From contig CM036197.1 in NCBI GenBank assembly GCA_020631735.1, positions 45,865,880 through 45,929,879 of the forward strand: a DNA stretch of 64,000 bases. Direction: 5' to 3'. Both the position numbers and the translations under genes were made by a program. The notes beneath the pieces were generated by a model. The model made no database searches, was not told the DNA's origin, and was given only the letters and a program-made list of their open reading frames with translations. This stretch comes from Saccharum officinarum (Eukaryota; Streptophyta; Magnoliopsida; Poales; Poaceae). The first letter of the stretch is position 1; every line of letters starts with the position of its first letter. Below, piece after piece: positions 23,801 to 34,664 of this stretch.

Positions 23801-25004
23801 GCGGCTATCCAAGAAGAGCGCCAAAGTAGATGAGCTTCACGTCATCCACATGACACTTAAGGTGGAGGAGGCGTATGCTCGAGATGCTACAACCAAAGCC
23901 CAAGATGACGCGACCAAGGCCCGAGAGGAGGTGGCTAAAGCTCATGAGGATCTTGCATCGTTGTTGGCACGAGTGAAGGAGCTCGAGGAGGACGTCGCTC
24001 TTGTTAGCGGCAAGCATGATACCCTTAACGTACAGATCGGGCTGGTGTCCGCCCGATTGGGACTTTGATAAAAGAGATCATGACGTTAAAGGAGATCGTC
24101 CAAGAGAGGGACGACGCTCTCTCAGGCACTGGTCGAGAGAGCGAGACACTGAGGGCGACCGTCCATGACAAGGACGAGACTCTTCGAGCGGCCGAGAAGG
24201 CGCATGGTGAGCTGCGTGATCAGATTGTGGGCTGGCAGACCCATGCCAAGGGTAAGTTTTTGCCTAACTCTGATCTTAACTTGGAATTCTTGTGTTTTGC
24301 TGACTTGATCTCATAATTTAGAGCTGGAGAAGCAGCAGCACGAGGCCTAGGCAACGACCACCTCGTTTCAAGCCCTTCTTGAGGCCGAGGTCGGGTGGAA
24401 CCAGCTACTCCAGGGCGTTATCACTATGGTGTGCGATAGCCTGGGGGTTGAGCCCGATGCCGACACCGAGGAGGACGCACCGGGGAATTCCTTTGTGTGC
24501 CAGATAACGACGCTGGGTGGCCTCATATGTGAGAAGGTGTGGGGCGTGCTGCACCATGGCATGAAGAGGGCCATGGCGGTCGTCCACTCTGGCTTCGAGT
24601 ATGACCTGGGCCTTGTCGCTGATGGCTTCACCTCCAACCCGAGCAAGACTAAGGAGGAGAATGAGGCAGCTTGCCTAGGGCTGATCGAGGCTGCTAAAGA
24701 ACCTGGGGGTCGACTCGCTAGGCTGTTCGAAGATGAGGTGCTCCCGCCTTTTGACAACGAGGACCTGTGTGCCAAATTTGGGCATGAAGGCCCGTGTAAT
24801 GAGTTAGTTTTTGTTCATGACTCGTATTGCCGTGGCCCCAGGGGCCTTAAAATATTTAGGTGTAAATATGTACTAAATGTCTTTTTTTGTTTGAGGCCTT
24901 CATTCCTTTTTCGTTCGAATCGTGTTCTTACGCAGTCTTCTTGGCACGCAGTTGCACCCCTTGGTGTGGGGTGTGAGTGGAGATATCGTAGCCCAGAGGC
25001 ATAG
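20829..25004 (+). pseudogene. Antisense ORF (aORF) of the Tat element, multi-exon, decayed
   Basis: Starting at ATG 20829 (MAGKSLVLPTDAW), one frame runs to about 21746 with in-frame stops at 21150 (TGA) and 21468 (TAG). It encodes the plant domain known as 'putative gypsy type transposon' (PF04195-like: FGVPLSRFMRAIPHYYGVELHHLAPNSI, with GGYLGIEPHW after the first stop). Plausible introns follow: donor GTAAGT at 21747 with acceptor near 21824, GTAAGT at about 22550 with an acceptor near 22621, a possible one ending near 23697, and GTAAGT at 24251 with an acceptor near 24320. Later exons give a Glu/Ala-rich coiled coil (23751-24068) and a C-terminal block with LICEKVWGVLHHGMKR. Such aORFs, transcribed against gag-pol, are known in Tat elements; their function is unknown. 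The end given is the last stop of the final frame and may lie too far downstream. Confidence 0.7.
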
Positions 25005-25275
25005 GTGGTCTCATGGCTCGATAGCCCCTCATCCTTAGGATGGCCTTGCAGCCTCGTTGACTATGTAAGAACTCGTATCGAAGTGTATAGGAACGTCAGA
25101 CGTCGACTTTTTTCGAAATCATAAGCTTTTACTAAGTCTTCTTAGCGCGTGGTTGCTCCCCTAGGCATGGGGGAGTGAGTGGAGGTACCGTTAGCGCGGA
25201 CGTGTAGGCAATCTCATGGCTCGACAGCCCTTGAGCCTTAGGGTACTCACGCGGTCTCGTTGACTATGTAAAAGT
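24928..25275. repeat. Tandem duplication, two diverged units of about 200 bp
   Basis: The order of landmarks 'agtcttctt-gc-cg', 'gtgagtgga', 'tctcatggctcga-agccc', 'ctcgttgactatgtaa' is found at about 24928-25068 and again at about 25134-25275. The units lie where the antisense gene and the pol gene converge. Tandem repeats in this 3' untranslated zone are a reported property of Tat-lineage elements and can seed satellites. Confidence 0.75.
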
Positions 25276-25457
25276 TTTTGAAAAATGCGAGTTTTTAGGG
25301 TCACAGGGGGTTTCCCCCTTTTCAGCCCCCGAGGGAGGTTCGACTCTGCAAAAACAGGGTTGAGCCTACCTGTTTTTTTATGAAAGAATGCATTGAACAT
25401 GGATGTACTTTTTATTCATTCATGTAATTAAGAAAAAAGGTACAAAGCCTCGAGGCT

Positions 25458-26339
25458 CTAGGGGTAGAAGCGACGTAGTTGTTCAATGTTCCACGCGTTG
25501 GTGAAGATCTCGCCCTTTTGGTTTGATAGCTTGTAAGTTCCGAGCTTCAACACCTCCGCAACGATGTAAGGACCTTCCCACGGTGGGGTGAGCTTGTGTC
25601 GTCCCTTGTTGTTCTAGCTTCACCGAAGCACCAAGTCACCAACATGGAAGTCTCGGTTATGCACGTGCTTGTCGTGGTAGCATCAGAGATTTTGCTGGTA
25701 TCTTGTGGAATGTAGTAAAGCTATATCTCGAGCTTCCTCGAGCTAGTCGAGGGCATCTTCTCTGATAGCATCATTGCTTTGTTCGTTATAGGCTTTTAGC
25801 CTCGGGGATCCATATTCTAAGTCGGTTGGAAGTACAACCTCAGACCCATAAACCAAGAAAAACGGAGTGAACCTCGTGGCTCGACTTGACATTATTCTTA
25901 GGCTCCATAGGACCGAGGGTAGTTCAGCAACCCATTTCTTGCCATGTTTGTTCAATTTGTCGAAGATTCTCGGCTTTAGGCCTTGTAAAACCATTCCATT
26001 TGCGCGTTCAACTTGGTCGTTTGTATTTGGATGAGCTACGGCCAACCAGAGCACACGGATGTGATGGTTATCGCAGAAATCCAAGAACTTCTTGCCAGTG
26101 AACTGGGTGCCGTTGTCCGTGATGATGCAGTTAGGAACCCCAAAGCGATGGATGATGTCGGTGAAGAACAACATGGCTTGCTCAGACCTAATGCTAGTGA
26201 CAGGTCGGGCCTTGATCCACTTGGAAAATTTATCGATGATGACAAGCAAGTGGGTGAAGCCCCCGATCATTCTCTTTAGGGGTCCGACCAAGTCGAGCCC
26301 CCAAACGGCGAATGGCCAAGTGATGGGGATGATTTGCAA
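25458..26339 (-). pseudogene. Integrase part of Tat pol
   Basis: Minus-strand frame 26339-25743 contains the catalytic core with D in WGLDLVGPL, D in CIITDNGTQFTG and E in DQVERANG, plus FTPFFLVYGSEVVLPTDL. After an in-frame stop near 25743 the C-terminal domain can still be followed, with further stops, to 25458, where it ends in a RRFYP-like tail typical of the family. Upstream, the zinc-binding N-terminus is only recognisable in fragments. The stops make it non-functional. Confidence 0.8.
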
Positions 26340-26665
26340 GGCATGAGCCGGGTGATGAGTCTGCCTTGCATAGTACTAGCATCCTTTGTAGGAGCGTACC
26401 AACTTGATGGCGTCAGAGACCGTGGTGGGCTAGTAGAAGCCTTGCCAGAACGCATTTTCGACGAGGGTTCAAGGCACCACATGAAGATCGCAAGCCCCTG
26501 AGTGTAGATCTTTGAGTAGATTCCTGCCTTCCTCGATCGTGATACAGCGCTGTAGGATGCTCGTGGAGCTGCGTCGATAAAGCTCCTTGTCATTTCCGTA
26601 TATCACAAAGGTCTTGCTCGGCGAGCGATTTGTCATGCCTTGGTCTTATTCGGTGGGAGATTCCC

Positions 26666-27376
26666 TCAAATGAGATAGTCGAGGTATAGAGTACACCAGT
26701 CGGGTTTGAGGTCGGCAGGGGGAGTCGAGCCTTCTGTCTGCATGATGTCAGCCCCGATCGAGGGGGCCTCTACCTCAGGTGGGGGGTCGAGTAACAGATT
26801 ATCGACCCCCTCTGTCGCTCTGAGGTTAACAGAAGGTTCATGAAGATCCCTCGAGAAAACATCAGGTGGAACCGTGGTTCGACTAGACATGATTTTCGCG
26901 AGTTCGTCGGTAGCCTCATTGTATCTCCGTGTGATGTGGTTGAGCTCGAGGCCATGGAACTTGTCCTCTAGGCGCCACACCTCCTTGCAGTAAGCTTCCA
27001 TCTTAGGATCGTGGCAGCTTGAGTCCTTCATGACCTGGTCGATCATGAGTTGGGAATCTCCATGAACGTCGAGGTGTCAAACCCCGAGCTCGATGGCGAT
27101 GCGCAAGCCGTTAACGAGGGCCTCGTATTTGGCTACATTGTTGGAGGCGGTGAAGTAGAGTCGGATCACATAGCGGATGTGTATTCCGAGGGACGAGATG
27201 AAGAGCAAGCCTGCGCCTGCTCCTACTTTCACCAATGACCTGTCGAAGTACATGGTCCACAGCTCGGCCTGAATCTGAGCGAAAGGCAGTTGGGTGTCAG
27301 TCCATTCTGCCAGAAAATCTGCTAGCACTTGGGATTTGATTGCTTTGCGCCGCGCATAAGCGAGGGTCTCACCCAT
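26666..27376 (-). pseudogene. Additional archaeal-type RNase H of Tat pol
   Basis: Frames 27376-27077 and 27046-26666 carry QVLADFLAEWT, WTMYFDRS, GAGAGLLFISSLG, FTASNNVAKYEALVNGLR and the later region with EVWRLEDKFHGLELNHI and NEATDELAKIMSS. This is the second RNase H domain that marks Tat and Ogre elements. The metal-binding aspartate in YFD is retained. An in-frame stop separates the frames near 27060-27076. Known role of the domain: cutting the RNA strand of RNA-DNA hybrids. Confidence 0.78.
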
Positions 27377-28687
27377 GAGCTCGACCGCCCACTTAGCTAT
27401 CCTTCCTGAGACCTCCTGGTTCTAGACTATCTCCCCCAGAGGGAAAGAAGAGACCACGGTCACCGGGTGGCTCTCAAAGTAGTGTCAGAGCTTGCGCCGT
27501 GTCAGCACAATGGCGTATAGCAGCTTCTGGATTTGTAGGTAGCGGACCTTGGTTTCTGAGAGTACCTCGCTAATAAAGTATACCGGCCTTTGAATAGGTA
27601 AGGCATGTCCTTCCTGCACCCTTTCAATGACTATGGCCATGCTGACCACTTATGTTGTCGTGGCAACATAGAGCAACAGGGGTTCCCCTGTGGCCAGAGG
27701 AACGAGGATCGGAGGGTTGGACAATATTGCCTTAAGCTTGGTAAGAGCTTCTTCGGCCTTAAGGGTCCACGAGAAGTGTTCTGATTTCTTCAGGAGGCAA
27801 TACAGAGGGAGCGCCTTCTCGCCAAGGTGTGAGATGAAGCGGCTAAGGGCCGCAAGGCAGCCCGTGACCCTCTGCATGCCCTTCATATCTCGAATGAGGC
27901 CCATTTTGGTGATTGCAGAGATTTTTTTCAGGTTGGCCTCGATGCCACGCTCGGAAATAATGAACCCTAAGAGCATGCCTCGAGGAACGCCGAAGACACA
28001 TTTCTCAGGGTTGAGCTTGATGTTCTTCACCCTGAGGCACTTGAACGCGATGTTAGGGTCATCAACCAGGTTGCTAACCTTCTTGGACTCGACCACGATG
28101 TCATCGGCATAGGCCTCAATGGTTGGCCCAATATGTTCCCCGAGAACGTGCTGCATGCATCATTAGTACATAGCCCCTGCGTTCCGGAGACCAAAGGGCA
28201 TAGTAACGTAGCAATACATGCCAAACGGGGTGATGAATGAAGTAGCGAGCTGATCGAACTCCTTCATTTTAATCTAGTGGTAGCCGGAATATGCATCTAG
28301 GAACGATAAAGTTTCACATCCCGTGGTAGAATCAACGATTTGATCAATGCGTGGCAAAGGAAAGGGAACTTTCAGACATGCTTTATTTAAACTAGTATAG
28401 TCTACACACATCCTCTATTTCCCACTCTTTTTCTTAACTAGTACAGGATTAGCTAGCCACTTGGGATGGTGAACCTCCTTGATGAATCCAGCCTCCAAGA
28501 GCTTGCGGATCTCCTCACCGATGACCTTGCGCTTCTCCTCATCGAAGTGGGGCAAGCGTTGCTTCACCGGTTTGGAGCCGGCCCAGATCTCCAAGGCATG
28601 CTCGGCGACTTCCCTGGGTATGCCCGGCATATCCAAGGGACTCCACGCGAATACATCGGCATTTGCGTGGAGAAAGTCGATGAGCAC
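27377..28687 (-). pseudogene. Reverse transcriptase and first RNase H of Tat pol
   Basis: Frame 28687-28415 holds the start of the enzyme (DVFAWSPLDMPGIPREVAEH, RKLLEAGFIKEVHHPKWLANPV). Frame 28156-27650 contains the catalytic YADDIVVESK and the connection (ILVPLATGEPLLLYVATT). The palm segment between 28415 and 28156 and the first RNase H (27650-27377) are readable but crossed by stops. The copy cannot make active enzyme. Confidence 0.8.
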
Positions 28688-29424
28688 TGCTTCCTATTGG
28701 GGTTGAGGGTGGCGCTGACTTTCAACGCCCTCCCATCTGAGCTGGCAGGGTCGAGAGGCACGAGCTTGATGTCTTCTGCGGGTTCAAAACTGCCGACATT
28801 GCGCTTGGGGTCGGCGATCTCTTTGGCCAAACCGTTGAGGTCTGTAGCCAAGGTTGCCGACTCCAAGATGGCTTCCTCGTGCTCGACGCACTCCACGTCG
28901 CACTCGTAAGCGTGCTCATAGGAGGGCTCGACGGTGATGACCCCCTTAGGGCCCAGCATCTTGAGCTTGAGGTTGGTGTAGTTAGGGACTGCCATGAATT
29001 TGGCGTAGCAGGGACGCCCAAGAATGGTGTTGTAGGTCCCGTGAAACCCGACCACCTCGAAAGTGAGGGTATCTTTCCTAAAGTTTGAGGGGGTGCCAAA
29101 GCAGATGGGTAGGTCGATGCAACCGACGGGGTCTGCCCATTTTTCTGGCACAACTCCATGGAAGCCCCCGACGCTGGGTCAGAGTTGCGTTCTCTTGATC
29201 CCCAAGAGGTCGAGGGTCTAGGTGTAGATGATGTTGAGGCTGTTGCCCCCATCCATGAGCACCTTGGTGAGGCGTGTGTTGACGATGATGGGATCGATGA
29301 TGAGCGGGTAGACTCTAGGATTGGGGACGTAGTCTGGATGGTTGCCACGGTGGAAAGTGATGGCCATCTTGGACCAGTCGAGGAAGAGGGGGTTACAAGT
29401 TGTACGGAGAAGATCGACGCTCAC
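28688..29424 (-). pseudogene. Protease part of Tat pol
   Basis: Frame 29424-29218 ends with the aspartic protease motif in the Tat variant (LMDGGNSLNIIY). The following frame 29151-28564 continues with GCIDLPICFGTP, TFEVVGFHGTYNTILGRP and KFMAVPNYTNLKLKMLGPKG, then a variable acidic linker that runs into the RT start in another frame. A short gap with stops near 29160-29215 interrupts it. Confidence 0.75.
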
Positions 29425-31621
29425 GCTTTCGTTGGCACGTAGAGAGGCGTGTCGAGGGTCCCCCGTAGATCAGAAAGCAATCGTGGATCTCAGGAAGCCC
29501 CTCGTCCTTGTCGTCGTCCTTCTCTTTGGGGTCCTCCTTCTTGTTGTGTTTCTTGATGCCCAGGCTTTCAAAGTATCTCCGAAGCATGTGGTAGTCCTCG
29601 AGGTTGTGGTTGGTGGGTCCCTTGTGATAGGGACACGTCTCTTTGAGCATCTTGTCGAAGATGCCCCCGCCGGGGGGGGGGCTCGAGGCTTTTTGCGGTC
29701 CACAGCGGCGACAAGGTCGTCTGCCGTGACTTCGTGCTTGCCCTGCTGGTTCTTCTTCTTCTTCTTCTTGTTGTTCCTCTTGGCGCCCCGGTTAGAGCCC
29801 TCGGGTTCCTTGTCCTTGCGCTTCCCCTTGTCCTGGTCACCACCAAAGATGTCGCTAATTGCCTCCTCACCGGCGGTGTAGTTGGTGACGATGTCCATTA
29901 GCTCGTTAGCAGTGGTGGGGATGTTGCGGCCCAACTCCCAGACCAGCTCCTTGCAAGTGGTTCTAGAGAGAAAAGCCATGATGACATCGGAGTCATTGAT
30001 GTTGGGAAGCTCGGTGCGTTGTTTGGAGAAACGCCAGATATAATCGCTGAGGGACTCGCCCGGCTTCTGTTTATAGCTCCTGAGGTCCCAAGAGTTACCG
30101 AGGCGCACATAGGTCCCCTTGAAGTTCCCTTCGAACACCCTCTCGAGGTCATTCTAGTTGTGGATCTATCGAGGTGGGAGATCCTCGAGCCATGCTCGAG
30201 CGGTATCCGATAGGAACAGGGGAAGTTGTCGGATAATGACTCGGTCATCGGTGGCTCCTCCCAACTGACAAGCCAAGCGGAAGTCAGCGAATCAAAGTTC
30301 GAGTTTGGTCTCACCGTTATACTTGGTGAGTGTCATTGGGGGGTGAAACCGGACCGAAAGCTGATGGTCTTGCTGAAGACTCGAGGGCCCGGTGGCTCGG
30401 GGGATGGACTGCGATCCTCTGATCTATAGTAATGCCCGTCCCTATGCTCGTGGTAGCCTTGTGGTGCACCGTCACTGCTTCTACGCTTGCGGCATTATTT
30501 GATGTCGTCACGGGCATCTCGAGGCTCGCGGTTGTCGATGACACGCTCATGGACAGAGGCTGCCTTGTTCCCTTGTGGTGCAAGCTCGGGATGGACCGAT
30601 GCCTCTTTCTATTATTGGGTGGGCTCCGCAGGCTGCTCCGAGGCAAGCCCGCGGTGCCTCGAGGCGAAACTCTCGGCTTACTGCATGGCCACAGTCTTGA
30701 GGAAACCTTGAATCTCATCATGAGCCCATCGAGCCTTGTGTGTAGATGGTTCAGGCATGTTGCGGAGAAGCATGGCGGCAGCGACAACGTTTTGGCTGGC
30801 TCGGTTGAAGACGGGGGTTCGCCTGCCCGGTCCTCGACGATGCAACGATTGACATCGTGAGCTCTCTCTCGAGCTCCACTGCCACGTGCACACGCCACGC
30901 GCTCCTGCTCGAGGGTCTACATAAGTAGGCGTAGGCGTTCTCGTTCCTCGTCGAGCTTGGCCTGCAGTTCTTGAATATGCTCGAGTTGTGCTCCCTGGTC
31001 TGCTTCAAGAAGTTGGGCTTCGTCCTGCACACCAGGGAGCATGGCGTGAGATGGTGTGGCATTTCCCCCTCCAGCGGATGCCTCAGCTTCCGAATCCGAC
31101 GTGATAGCCCCATCAATATGGAAGCACTCACGGGTTGGATCGTAGCTGTCGTCGGCAGAGTCGGAGTCGGGGGCGCCAAAGTAGTAGTATGACTGATGCA
31201 TGTGAGGTCATTGATTTACGAAGTCGAAGAGGTGGGGAGTGATCACGCGATGCTCCATACCAGGGGTCTCCATAGAGTCTAGGTATGTGGAAGCTGGCGT
31301 GGATGCTATGAGGTCGAGGGCGGAACGTAGATGGTGCCCAGGGAGTTTCTCGTAAGCGCTCATGTTGGTGCTTATGGAGGAAGCATACCCTTGGGCAGCC
31401 ATGTTCAGCCCATATAGGAATGTCCACAGTGGCATTGACCCCGCTGCCAGAGAAGCCGATCCTGATCCAGGTGGAAGCGCCGCGCCGAATGGTGGAATGA
31501 CGGGGTGCCCCGCCAGCAACCTACCCACAGCCAAGCTCATCCTACGCAAGTCCTGATCAAGAGACTCTGTGTGGGCGTCTGGCTGAGGGGCATCGGAATG
31601 GGGCACACTTTCACCCTCCAT
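29425..31621 (-). pseudogene. Gag of the Tat element, frame-broken
   Basis: ATG at 31621 opens an N-terminal region (MEGESVPHSDAPQ, later LPGHHLRSALDLIAS) with an in-frame stop at 31205-31207 and a second segment to 30917. The frame then shifts (30893-30678: NRASQNVVAAAMLLRNMPEPS). The capsid-like core lies in 30138-29470 (MFEGNFKGTYVR, QKPGESLSDYIWRFSKQRTELPN, GEEAISDIFGGDQDKGKRKD), followed by a lysine-rich stretch and a zinc-knuckle-like CPYHKGPTNHNLEDYH in frame 29650-29393, in which the last cysteine expected in the family is a tyrosine. At least three frame changes are needed, so no Gag can be made. Confidence 0.75.
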
Positions 31622-31892
31622 GAGGTGATGGTGTTGGCTATGCTAGGCACACCATCGCCTAGCCGCACGAGCCCGACAAGAACGGTGGTACCGGTGCAGC
31701 GTTCCCCCCGGCTGGGAGAGCTCATGATTGCGATCAGTTGGGTGTCTGGGCAGGAGGAGGACCATGTCATAGCCATAGCCAAGGGACATGAACTCCAAGA
31801 TCCTAAGCTAGATCACCATGGCCAAAGGAAGTAGATGTTCGGGGTCATCCATCCAGAAAAATGGTGAGAAAGCATCGTTGGCACGCAGCAGC

Positions 31893-31910
31893 CCCCTACC
31901 TGGCACGCCA
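31893..31910 (-). promoter_or_regulatory. Primer-binding site of the Tat element, tRNA not assigned
   Basis: Two bases inside the 5' LTR border the minus strand reads TGGCGTGCCAGGTAGGGG, beginning with the TGG that pairs with the CCA end of a tRNA. I could not match it to a particular tRNA from memory; it is not the initiator Met type used by the other two complete elements here. Confidence 0.7.
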
Positions 31911-31912
31911 AT

Positions 31913-32982
31913 TGTCGGTGTTCGGACCCGGGAGGGCCCTAGACCAATGAGTGAATTTGTGCTGCGTGCTTCCTAATCTAGATGGTGATGCAAAAAGAAT
32001 ACACGAGAGTTTATCCTGGTTTGGGCAAAGAAAGCCCTATGTCCAGTGGGGGGAGAGAGTATTGTATTTCCTTACACCTAAGTGTGTGCGTAGGGGTACA
32101 AGCTGCGAGAGAGGGAAGCAGTCCCAAGTCTCAAAAGAGAATGAAAATGTGGAAGTGTTGCTTGTGTTTGTCCTGCCCATGGGGGGAGCCCTCTGCCTCC
32201 CCTTTTATAGGCTCAAGTGGGGGCAGAGGGGTACAAAAAACCCTAGGGCGATGTCTTAGAGAAGAAGGTTCGACGGGTACTACATCATCTGCTGTAGCGA
32301 CGTGCCTTGGTAATGGCCAGCCATCCCTAGGGTGTCGTGGCGATGTTGATGACGGGACGGTGATACATCCTGGGTGCTGTGGCGGGCGTGCGATCCCCTG
32401 TAGCCGACGTGCGGGCGTTGATCCTTTGTTGATCGGCAGTGGTCGAGGCTAGGTCAGGGCGTAGCTGAGGGGGTCAACGAGGAACGGATAATACCGAGCC
32501 CTAGAAAACCCGGGCGTGGTGGTTGTTGCTTTGTGAGTTGAGGGGTCATCGATGGTAGAACAGTGTTCGACATGGCGTGGATAGTGGTGGACTTTTTACT
32601 GTCATACCGGGATGGCCAGCAAAAAGTAGGATTAGACACGGACGCTGCTCCCACGCCGGTGGCACTGTAGCCACGTTGGTGGGGATGGTTGCATTAAATG
32701 CCTTGTCAGTGAGTAGGTGGATGAGGGGAGGTCGACCGGCTCGACCCTGGGTCATGCGAGTCAGAGATTTTCTGAGGTCTAGGTTTTCAGTCGAGAGGGC
32801 CTCGTGCGAGTCGGAACGTAGTCGAGGGTGCCCCATCTTCATGCGTATGCGGGCTTGGCTCAGCATATCCATGCAGGCGGAGCCTTGATTCGATTTTTTA
32901 GGGGGTTTCAGGGCACAGATTCCTCGAGGGTTTGTTCCTTTTAATTATTGGTTTTGGGTACCCCTAATTCAGTTACCCGACA
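31913..32982 (-). repeat. 5' LTR of the Tat element
   Basis: Partner of 18648-19715, with TG...CA ends. TATAAAAGG on the minus strand at 32201-32209 would be the promoter for gag-pol transcription toward the left. Differences from the partner are spread evenly and are mostly C/T or G/A, as expected of long-methylated DNA. Confidence 0.93.
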
Positions 32983-33447
32983 CCGGGATTATCCTTAACT
33001 GCAACCACACAGAAGCATCTGATTGACTGACTTTGAGGTTAGGGCTAGCGAGGGCCATGGCTGCAGGCAAGGGAGCTCCCGATGGCACCTTGGCAAGGTC
33101 CACTGGAAGCTGCCGTTGCCGTGGCCGAAGGTGACGGGTGCCACCGTCGCGCCGTTGCTGCGAGCGAAGGAGACGGGTGCCGCCACCGGGCCATTGAGCT
33201 TCATCGGCGCCGCCATGCTCAACGTGTCCGTTGCACATGAACGGGGAGGATGGAGAATGGTGGAGAAACAAAGAATGGCGTGCAGGGATGGTTGGGCAAT
33301 GGATTTGGATGTATCTTGGCTTCTCGCTCGCGCCACAATCCTCTGCCATGCTTGGAGAAGACGACCCCCTGTAACACGGCTTCGATCGATGACTCGGGCT
33401 CTGGCAGCACACGCCGTCGCCGTCGTCTCGTGAGACGCCAACCTCAA
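32983..33447. other. GC-rich DNA between the Tat element and the F-box 5' flank
   Basis: Overlapping frames exist on both strands (33023-33433 plus, 33465-32995 minus) but none gives a recognisable domain. It could be part of the F-box upstream region or an unrecognised gene fragment. Confidence 0.4.
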
Positions 33448-33677
33448 GAGCTCTTTAGTTTCCAAAAATTTTCTTTTCGTCCTATCACATCAAATCTTTG
33501 GACGCATGCATAGAACATTAAATATAGATAAAAAAATAATTAATTACACAGTTTGGTTGAAAATCACGAGATGAATCTTTTAAGTCTAATTAATCCATGA
33601 TTGGACACTAATTGGCAAATAAAAACAAAAGTGCTACAATAACCAAACCCAAAAATTTTTGCAAACTAAATGAGGCC
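33448..33677. mobile_element. MITE of the TTTAGTTT-end family
   Basis: Left end GAGCTCTTTAGTTTCC and right end GCAAACTAAATGAGGCC are imperfect inverted repeats. The interior has the family landmarks 'cacatcaaatctttggacgcatgcat', 'taattacacagtttgg' and 'taattaatccatgattgg'. It lies about 270 bp upstream of the F-box start codon. The ends are approximate and no target duplication is resolved. Confidence 0.7.
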
Positions 33678-33950
33678 TCACTCTCTCCCTTCATTAATTA
33701 TTGTTCGCGAGGAGGATTTTCGCAAAAATAACAACACGGAGACGGCTCTCGGACTCTGCTGAAAACACTAAAACGTGCCCTCCCAAAAGCCAAACCCCCA
33801 CTCCCATCTGCTAGCTCGCTCTCCCCCATTTCTGTCTCTCCCCTGTTCCCTCCGCTCGATCCAAACATAAACCCTAGGCTTGGCTTGTGCTACTACCCTC
33901 CAAAATCTGCCTAAAATCGCCCGAGTGGCAAGTGCCACACCGCGGTGGCA

Positions 33951-34239
33951 ATGGATTCGATGGGGAAGACCGCGGGGCCTCCCTAGCTGCCGCCCAAGCA
34001 GCATCCACGACCCAGATCTCCGCGGTGCTCGGCAATGACGACATCCTCTACAAGATCCTCCTCCGCCTTGACTTCCCCACTCGCCTCGTCTGTGCCGCTG
34101 CCATCTCCAAATGCTAGCTCAGGCACGCCTCCGACCCCACATTCCTCCATCGCTTCCGCCGCCTCCACTCGCCCTGCCTCGTCGGGTTCTACCTCGACAC
34201 TAGCAACTCCTGGTTGCGCTTCATACCATTCCCACAGCC
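33951..34239 (+). pseudogene. F-box protein gene, 5' fragment
   Basis: The upstream leader is pyrimidine-rich with 'aaaccctagg' (about 33868), a common grass 5' motif. ATG 33951 starts MDSMGKTAGPP and hits a stop at 33984. The adjacent frame, one base off, then gives the F-box itself (AVLGNDDILYKILLRLDFPTRL), an in-frame TAG at 34115 and the continuation LRHASDPTFLHRFRRLHSP, GFYLDTSNSWLRFIPFPQ. F-box proteins link substrates to the SKP1-cullin ubiquitin ligase. Coding sequence stops at about 34239, where an insertion starts; the matching remainder is at 55017-55878. Three independent lesions (frameshift, nonsense codon, 20.8-kb insertion) show it is dead. Confidence 0.82.
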
Positions 34240-34664
34240 TATAACACCCTAGGTGTTTGGCTCCCACCAATTGCATTTTTCATTTCATAAACATGTGCAT
34301 CATTCATCTTATCATGCAATTGTTGCTTGAAACATGTGTATGCAACATTCTCGGTTGAGCTTGTTTCATACATGATTGTTTGTGAGTTATGGTTAGTGCA
34401 ACATGTAGATGCAACATGTGTTTTCCATACATTGAAACATGGCAACATTGTTAGTGTAACATGACAAGCTTGAGCTTTGCAACAAAGTTATGAAACATGT
34501 GAAACATGGTGTTGCAACAAAGTGAGGAATTTGATTGTTTTGTTGTTTCAACATGGGTGATACTTAGAGGTTGGTGTAACAAATGTGTAGAGGGGTTAAT
34601 TATGTCCTAATACACCTTAACTACACTTAGGGTAATTAGTGGAGCACTGTTCATGTTGACCAAA

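Larger units (their letters stand above)
18648..32982 (-). mobile_element. Ty3/gypsy LTR retrotransposon, Tat lineage, degraded
   Basis: LTRs of about 1.07 kb (18648-19715 and 31913-32982) begin TGTCGG and end CCGACA. The flanking bases are CCGGA on the left (18643-18647) and CCGGG on the right (32983-32987), a TSD with one transition. Gag-pol lies on the minus strand in many broken pieces. Two traits define the Tat group: an additional RNase H domain of archaeal type after the usual one, and an antisense gene between pol and the 3' LTR. Both are present. By eye the LTRs differ by some 5-7 percent, mostly transitions, so the insertion is much older (a couple of million years at a common grass rate) than the Tekay-type copy next door. 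It cannot be autonomous. Confidence 0.92.

Noticed and set aside
31122..31621. Plus-strand ORFs over the Tat gag region as separate genes
   Set aside because: They are antisense shadows of the minus-strand gag frames, which show the recognisable Gag features.
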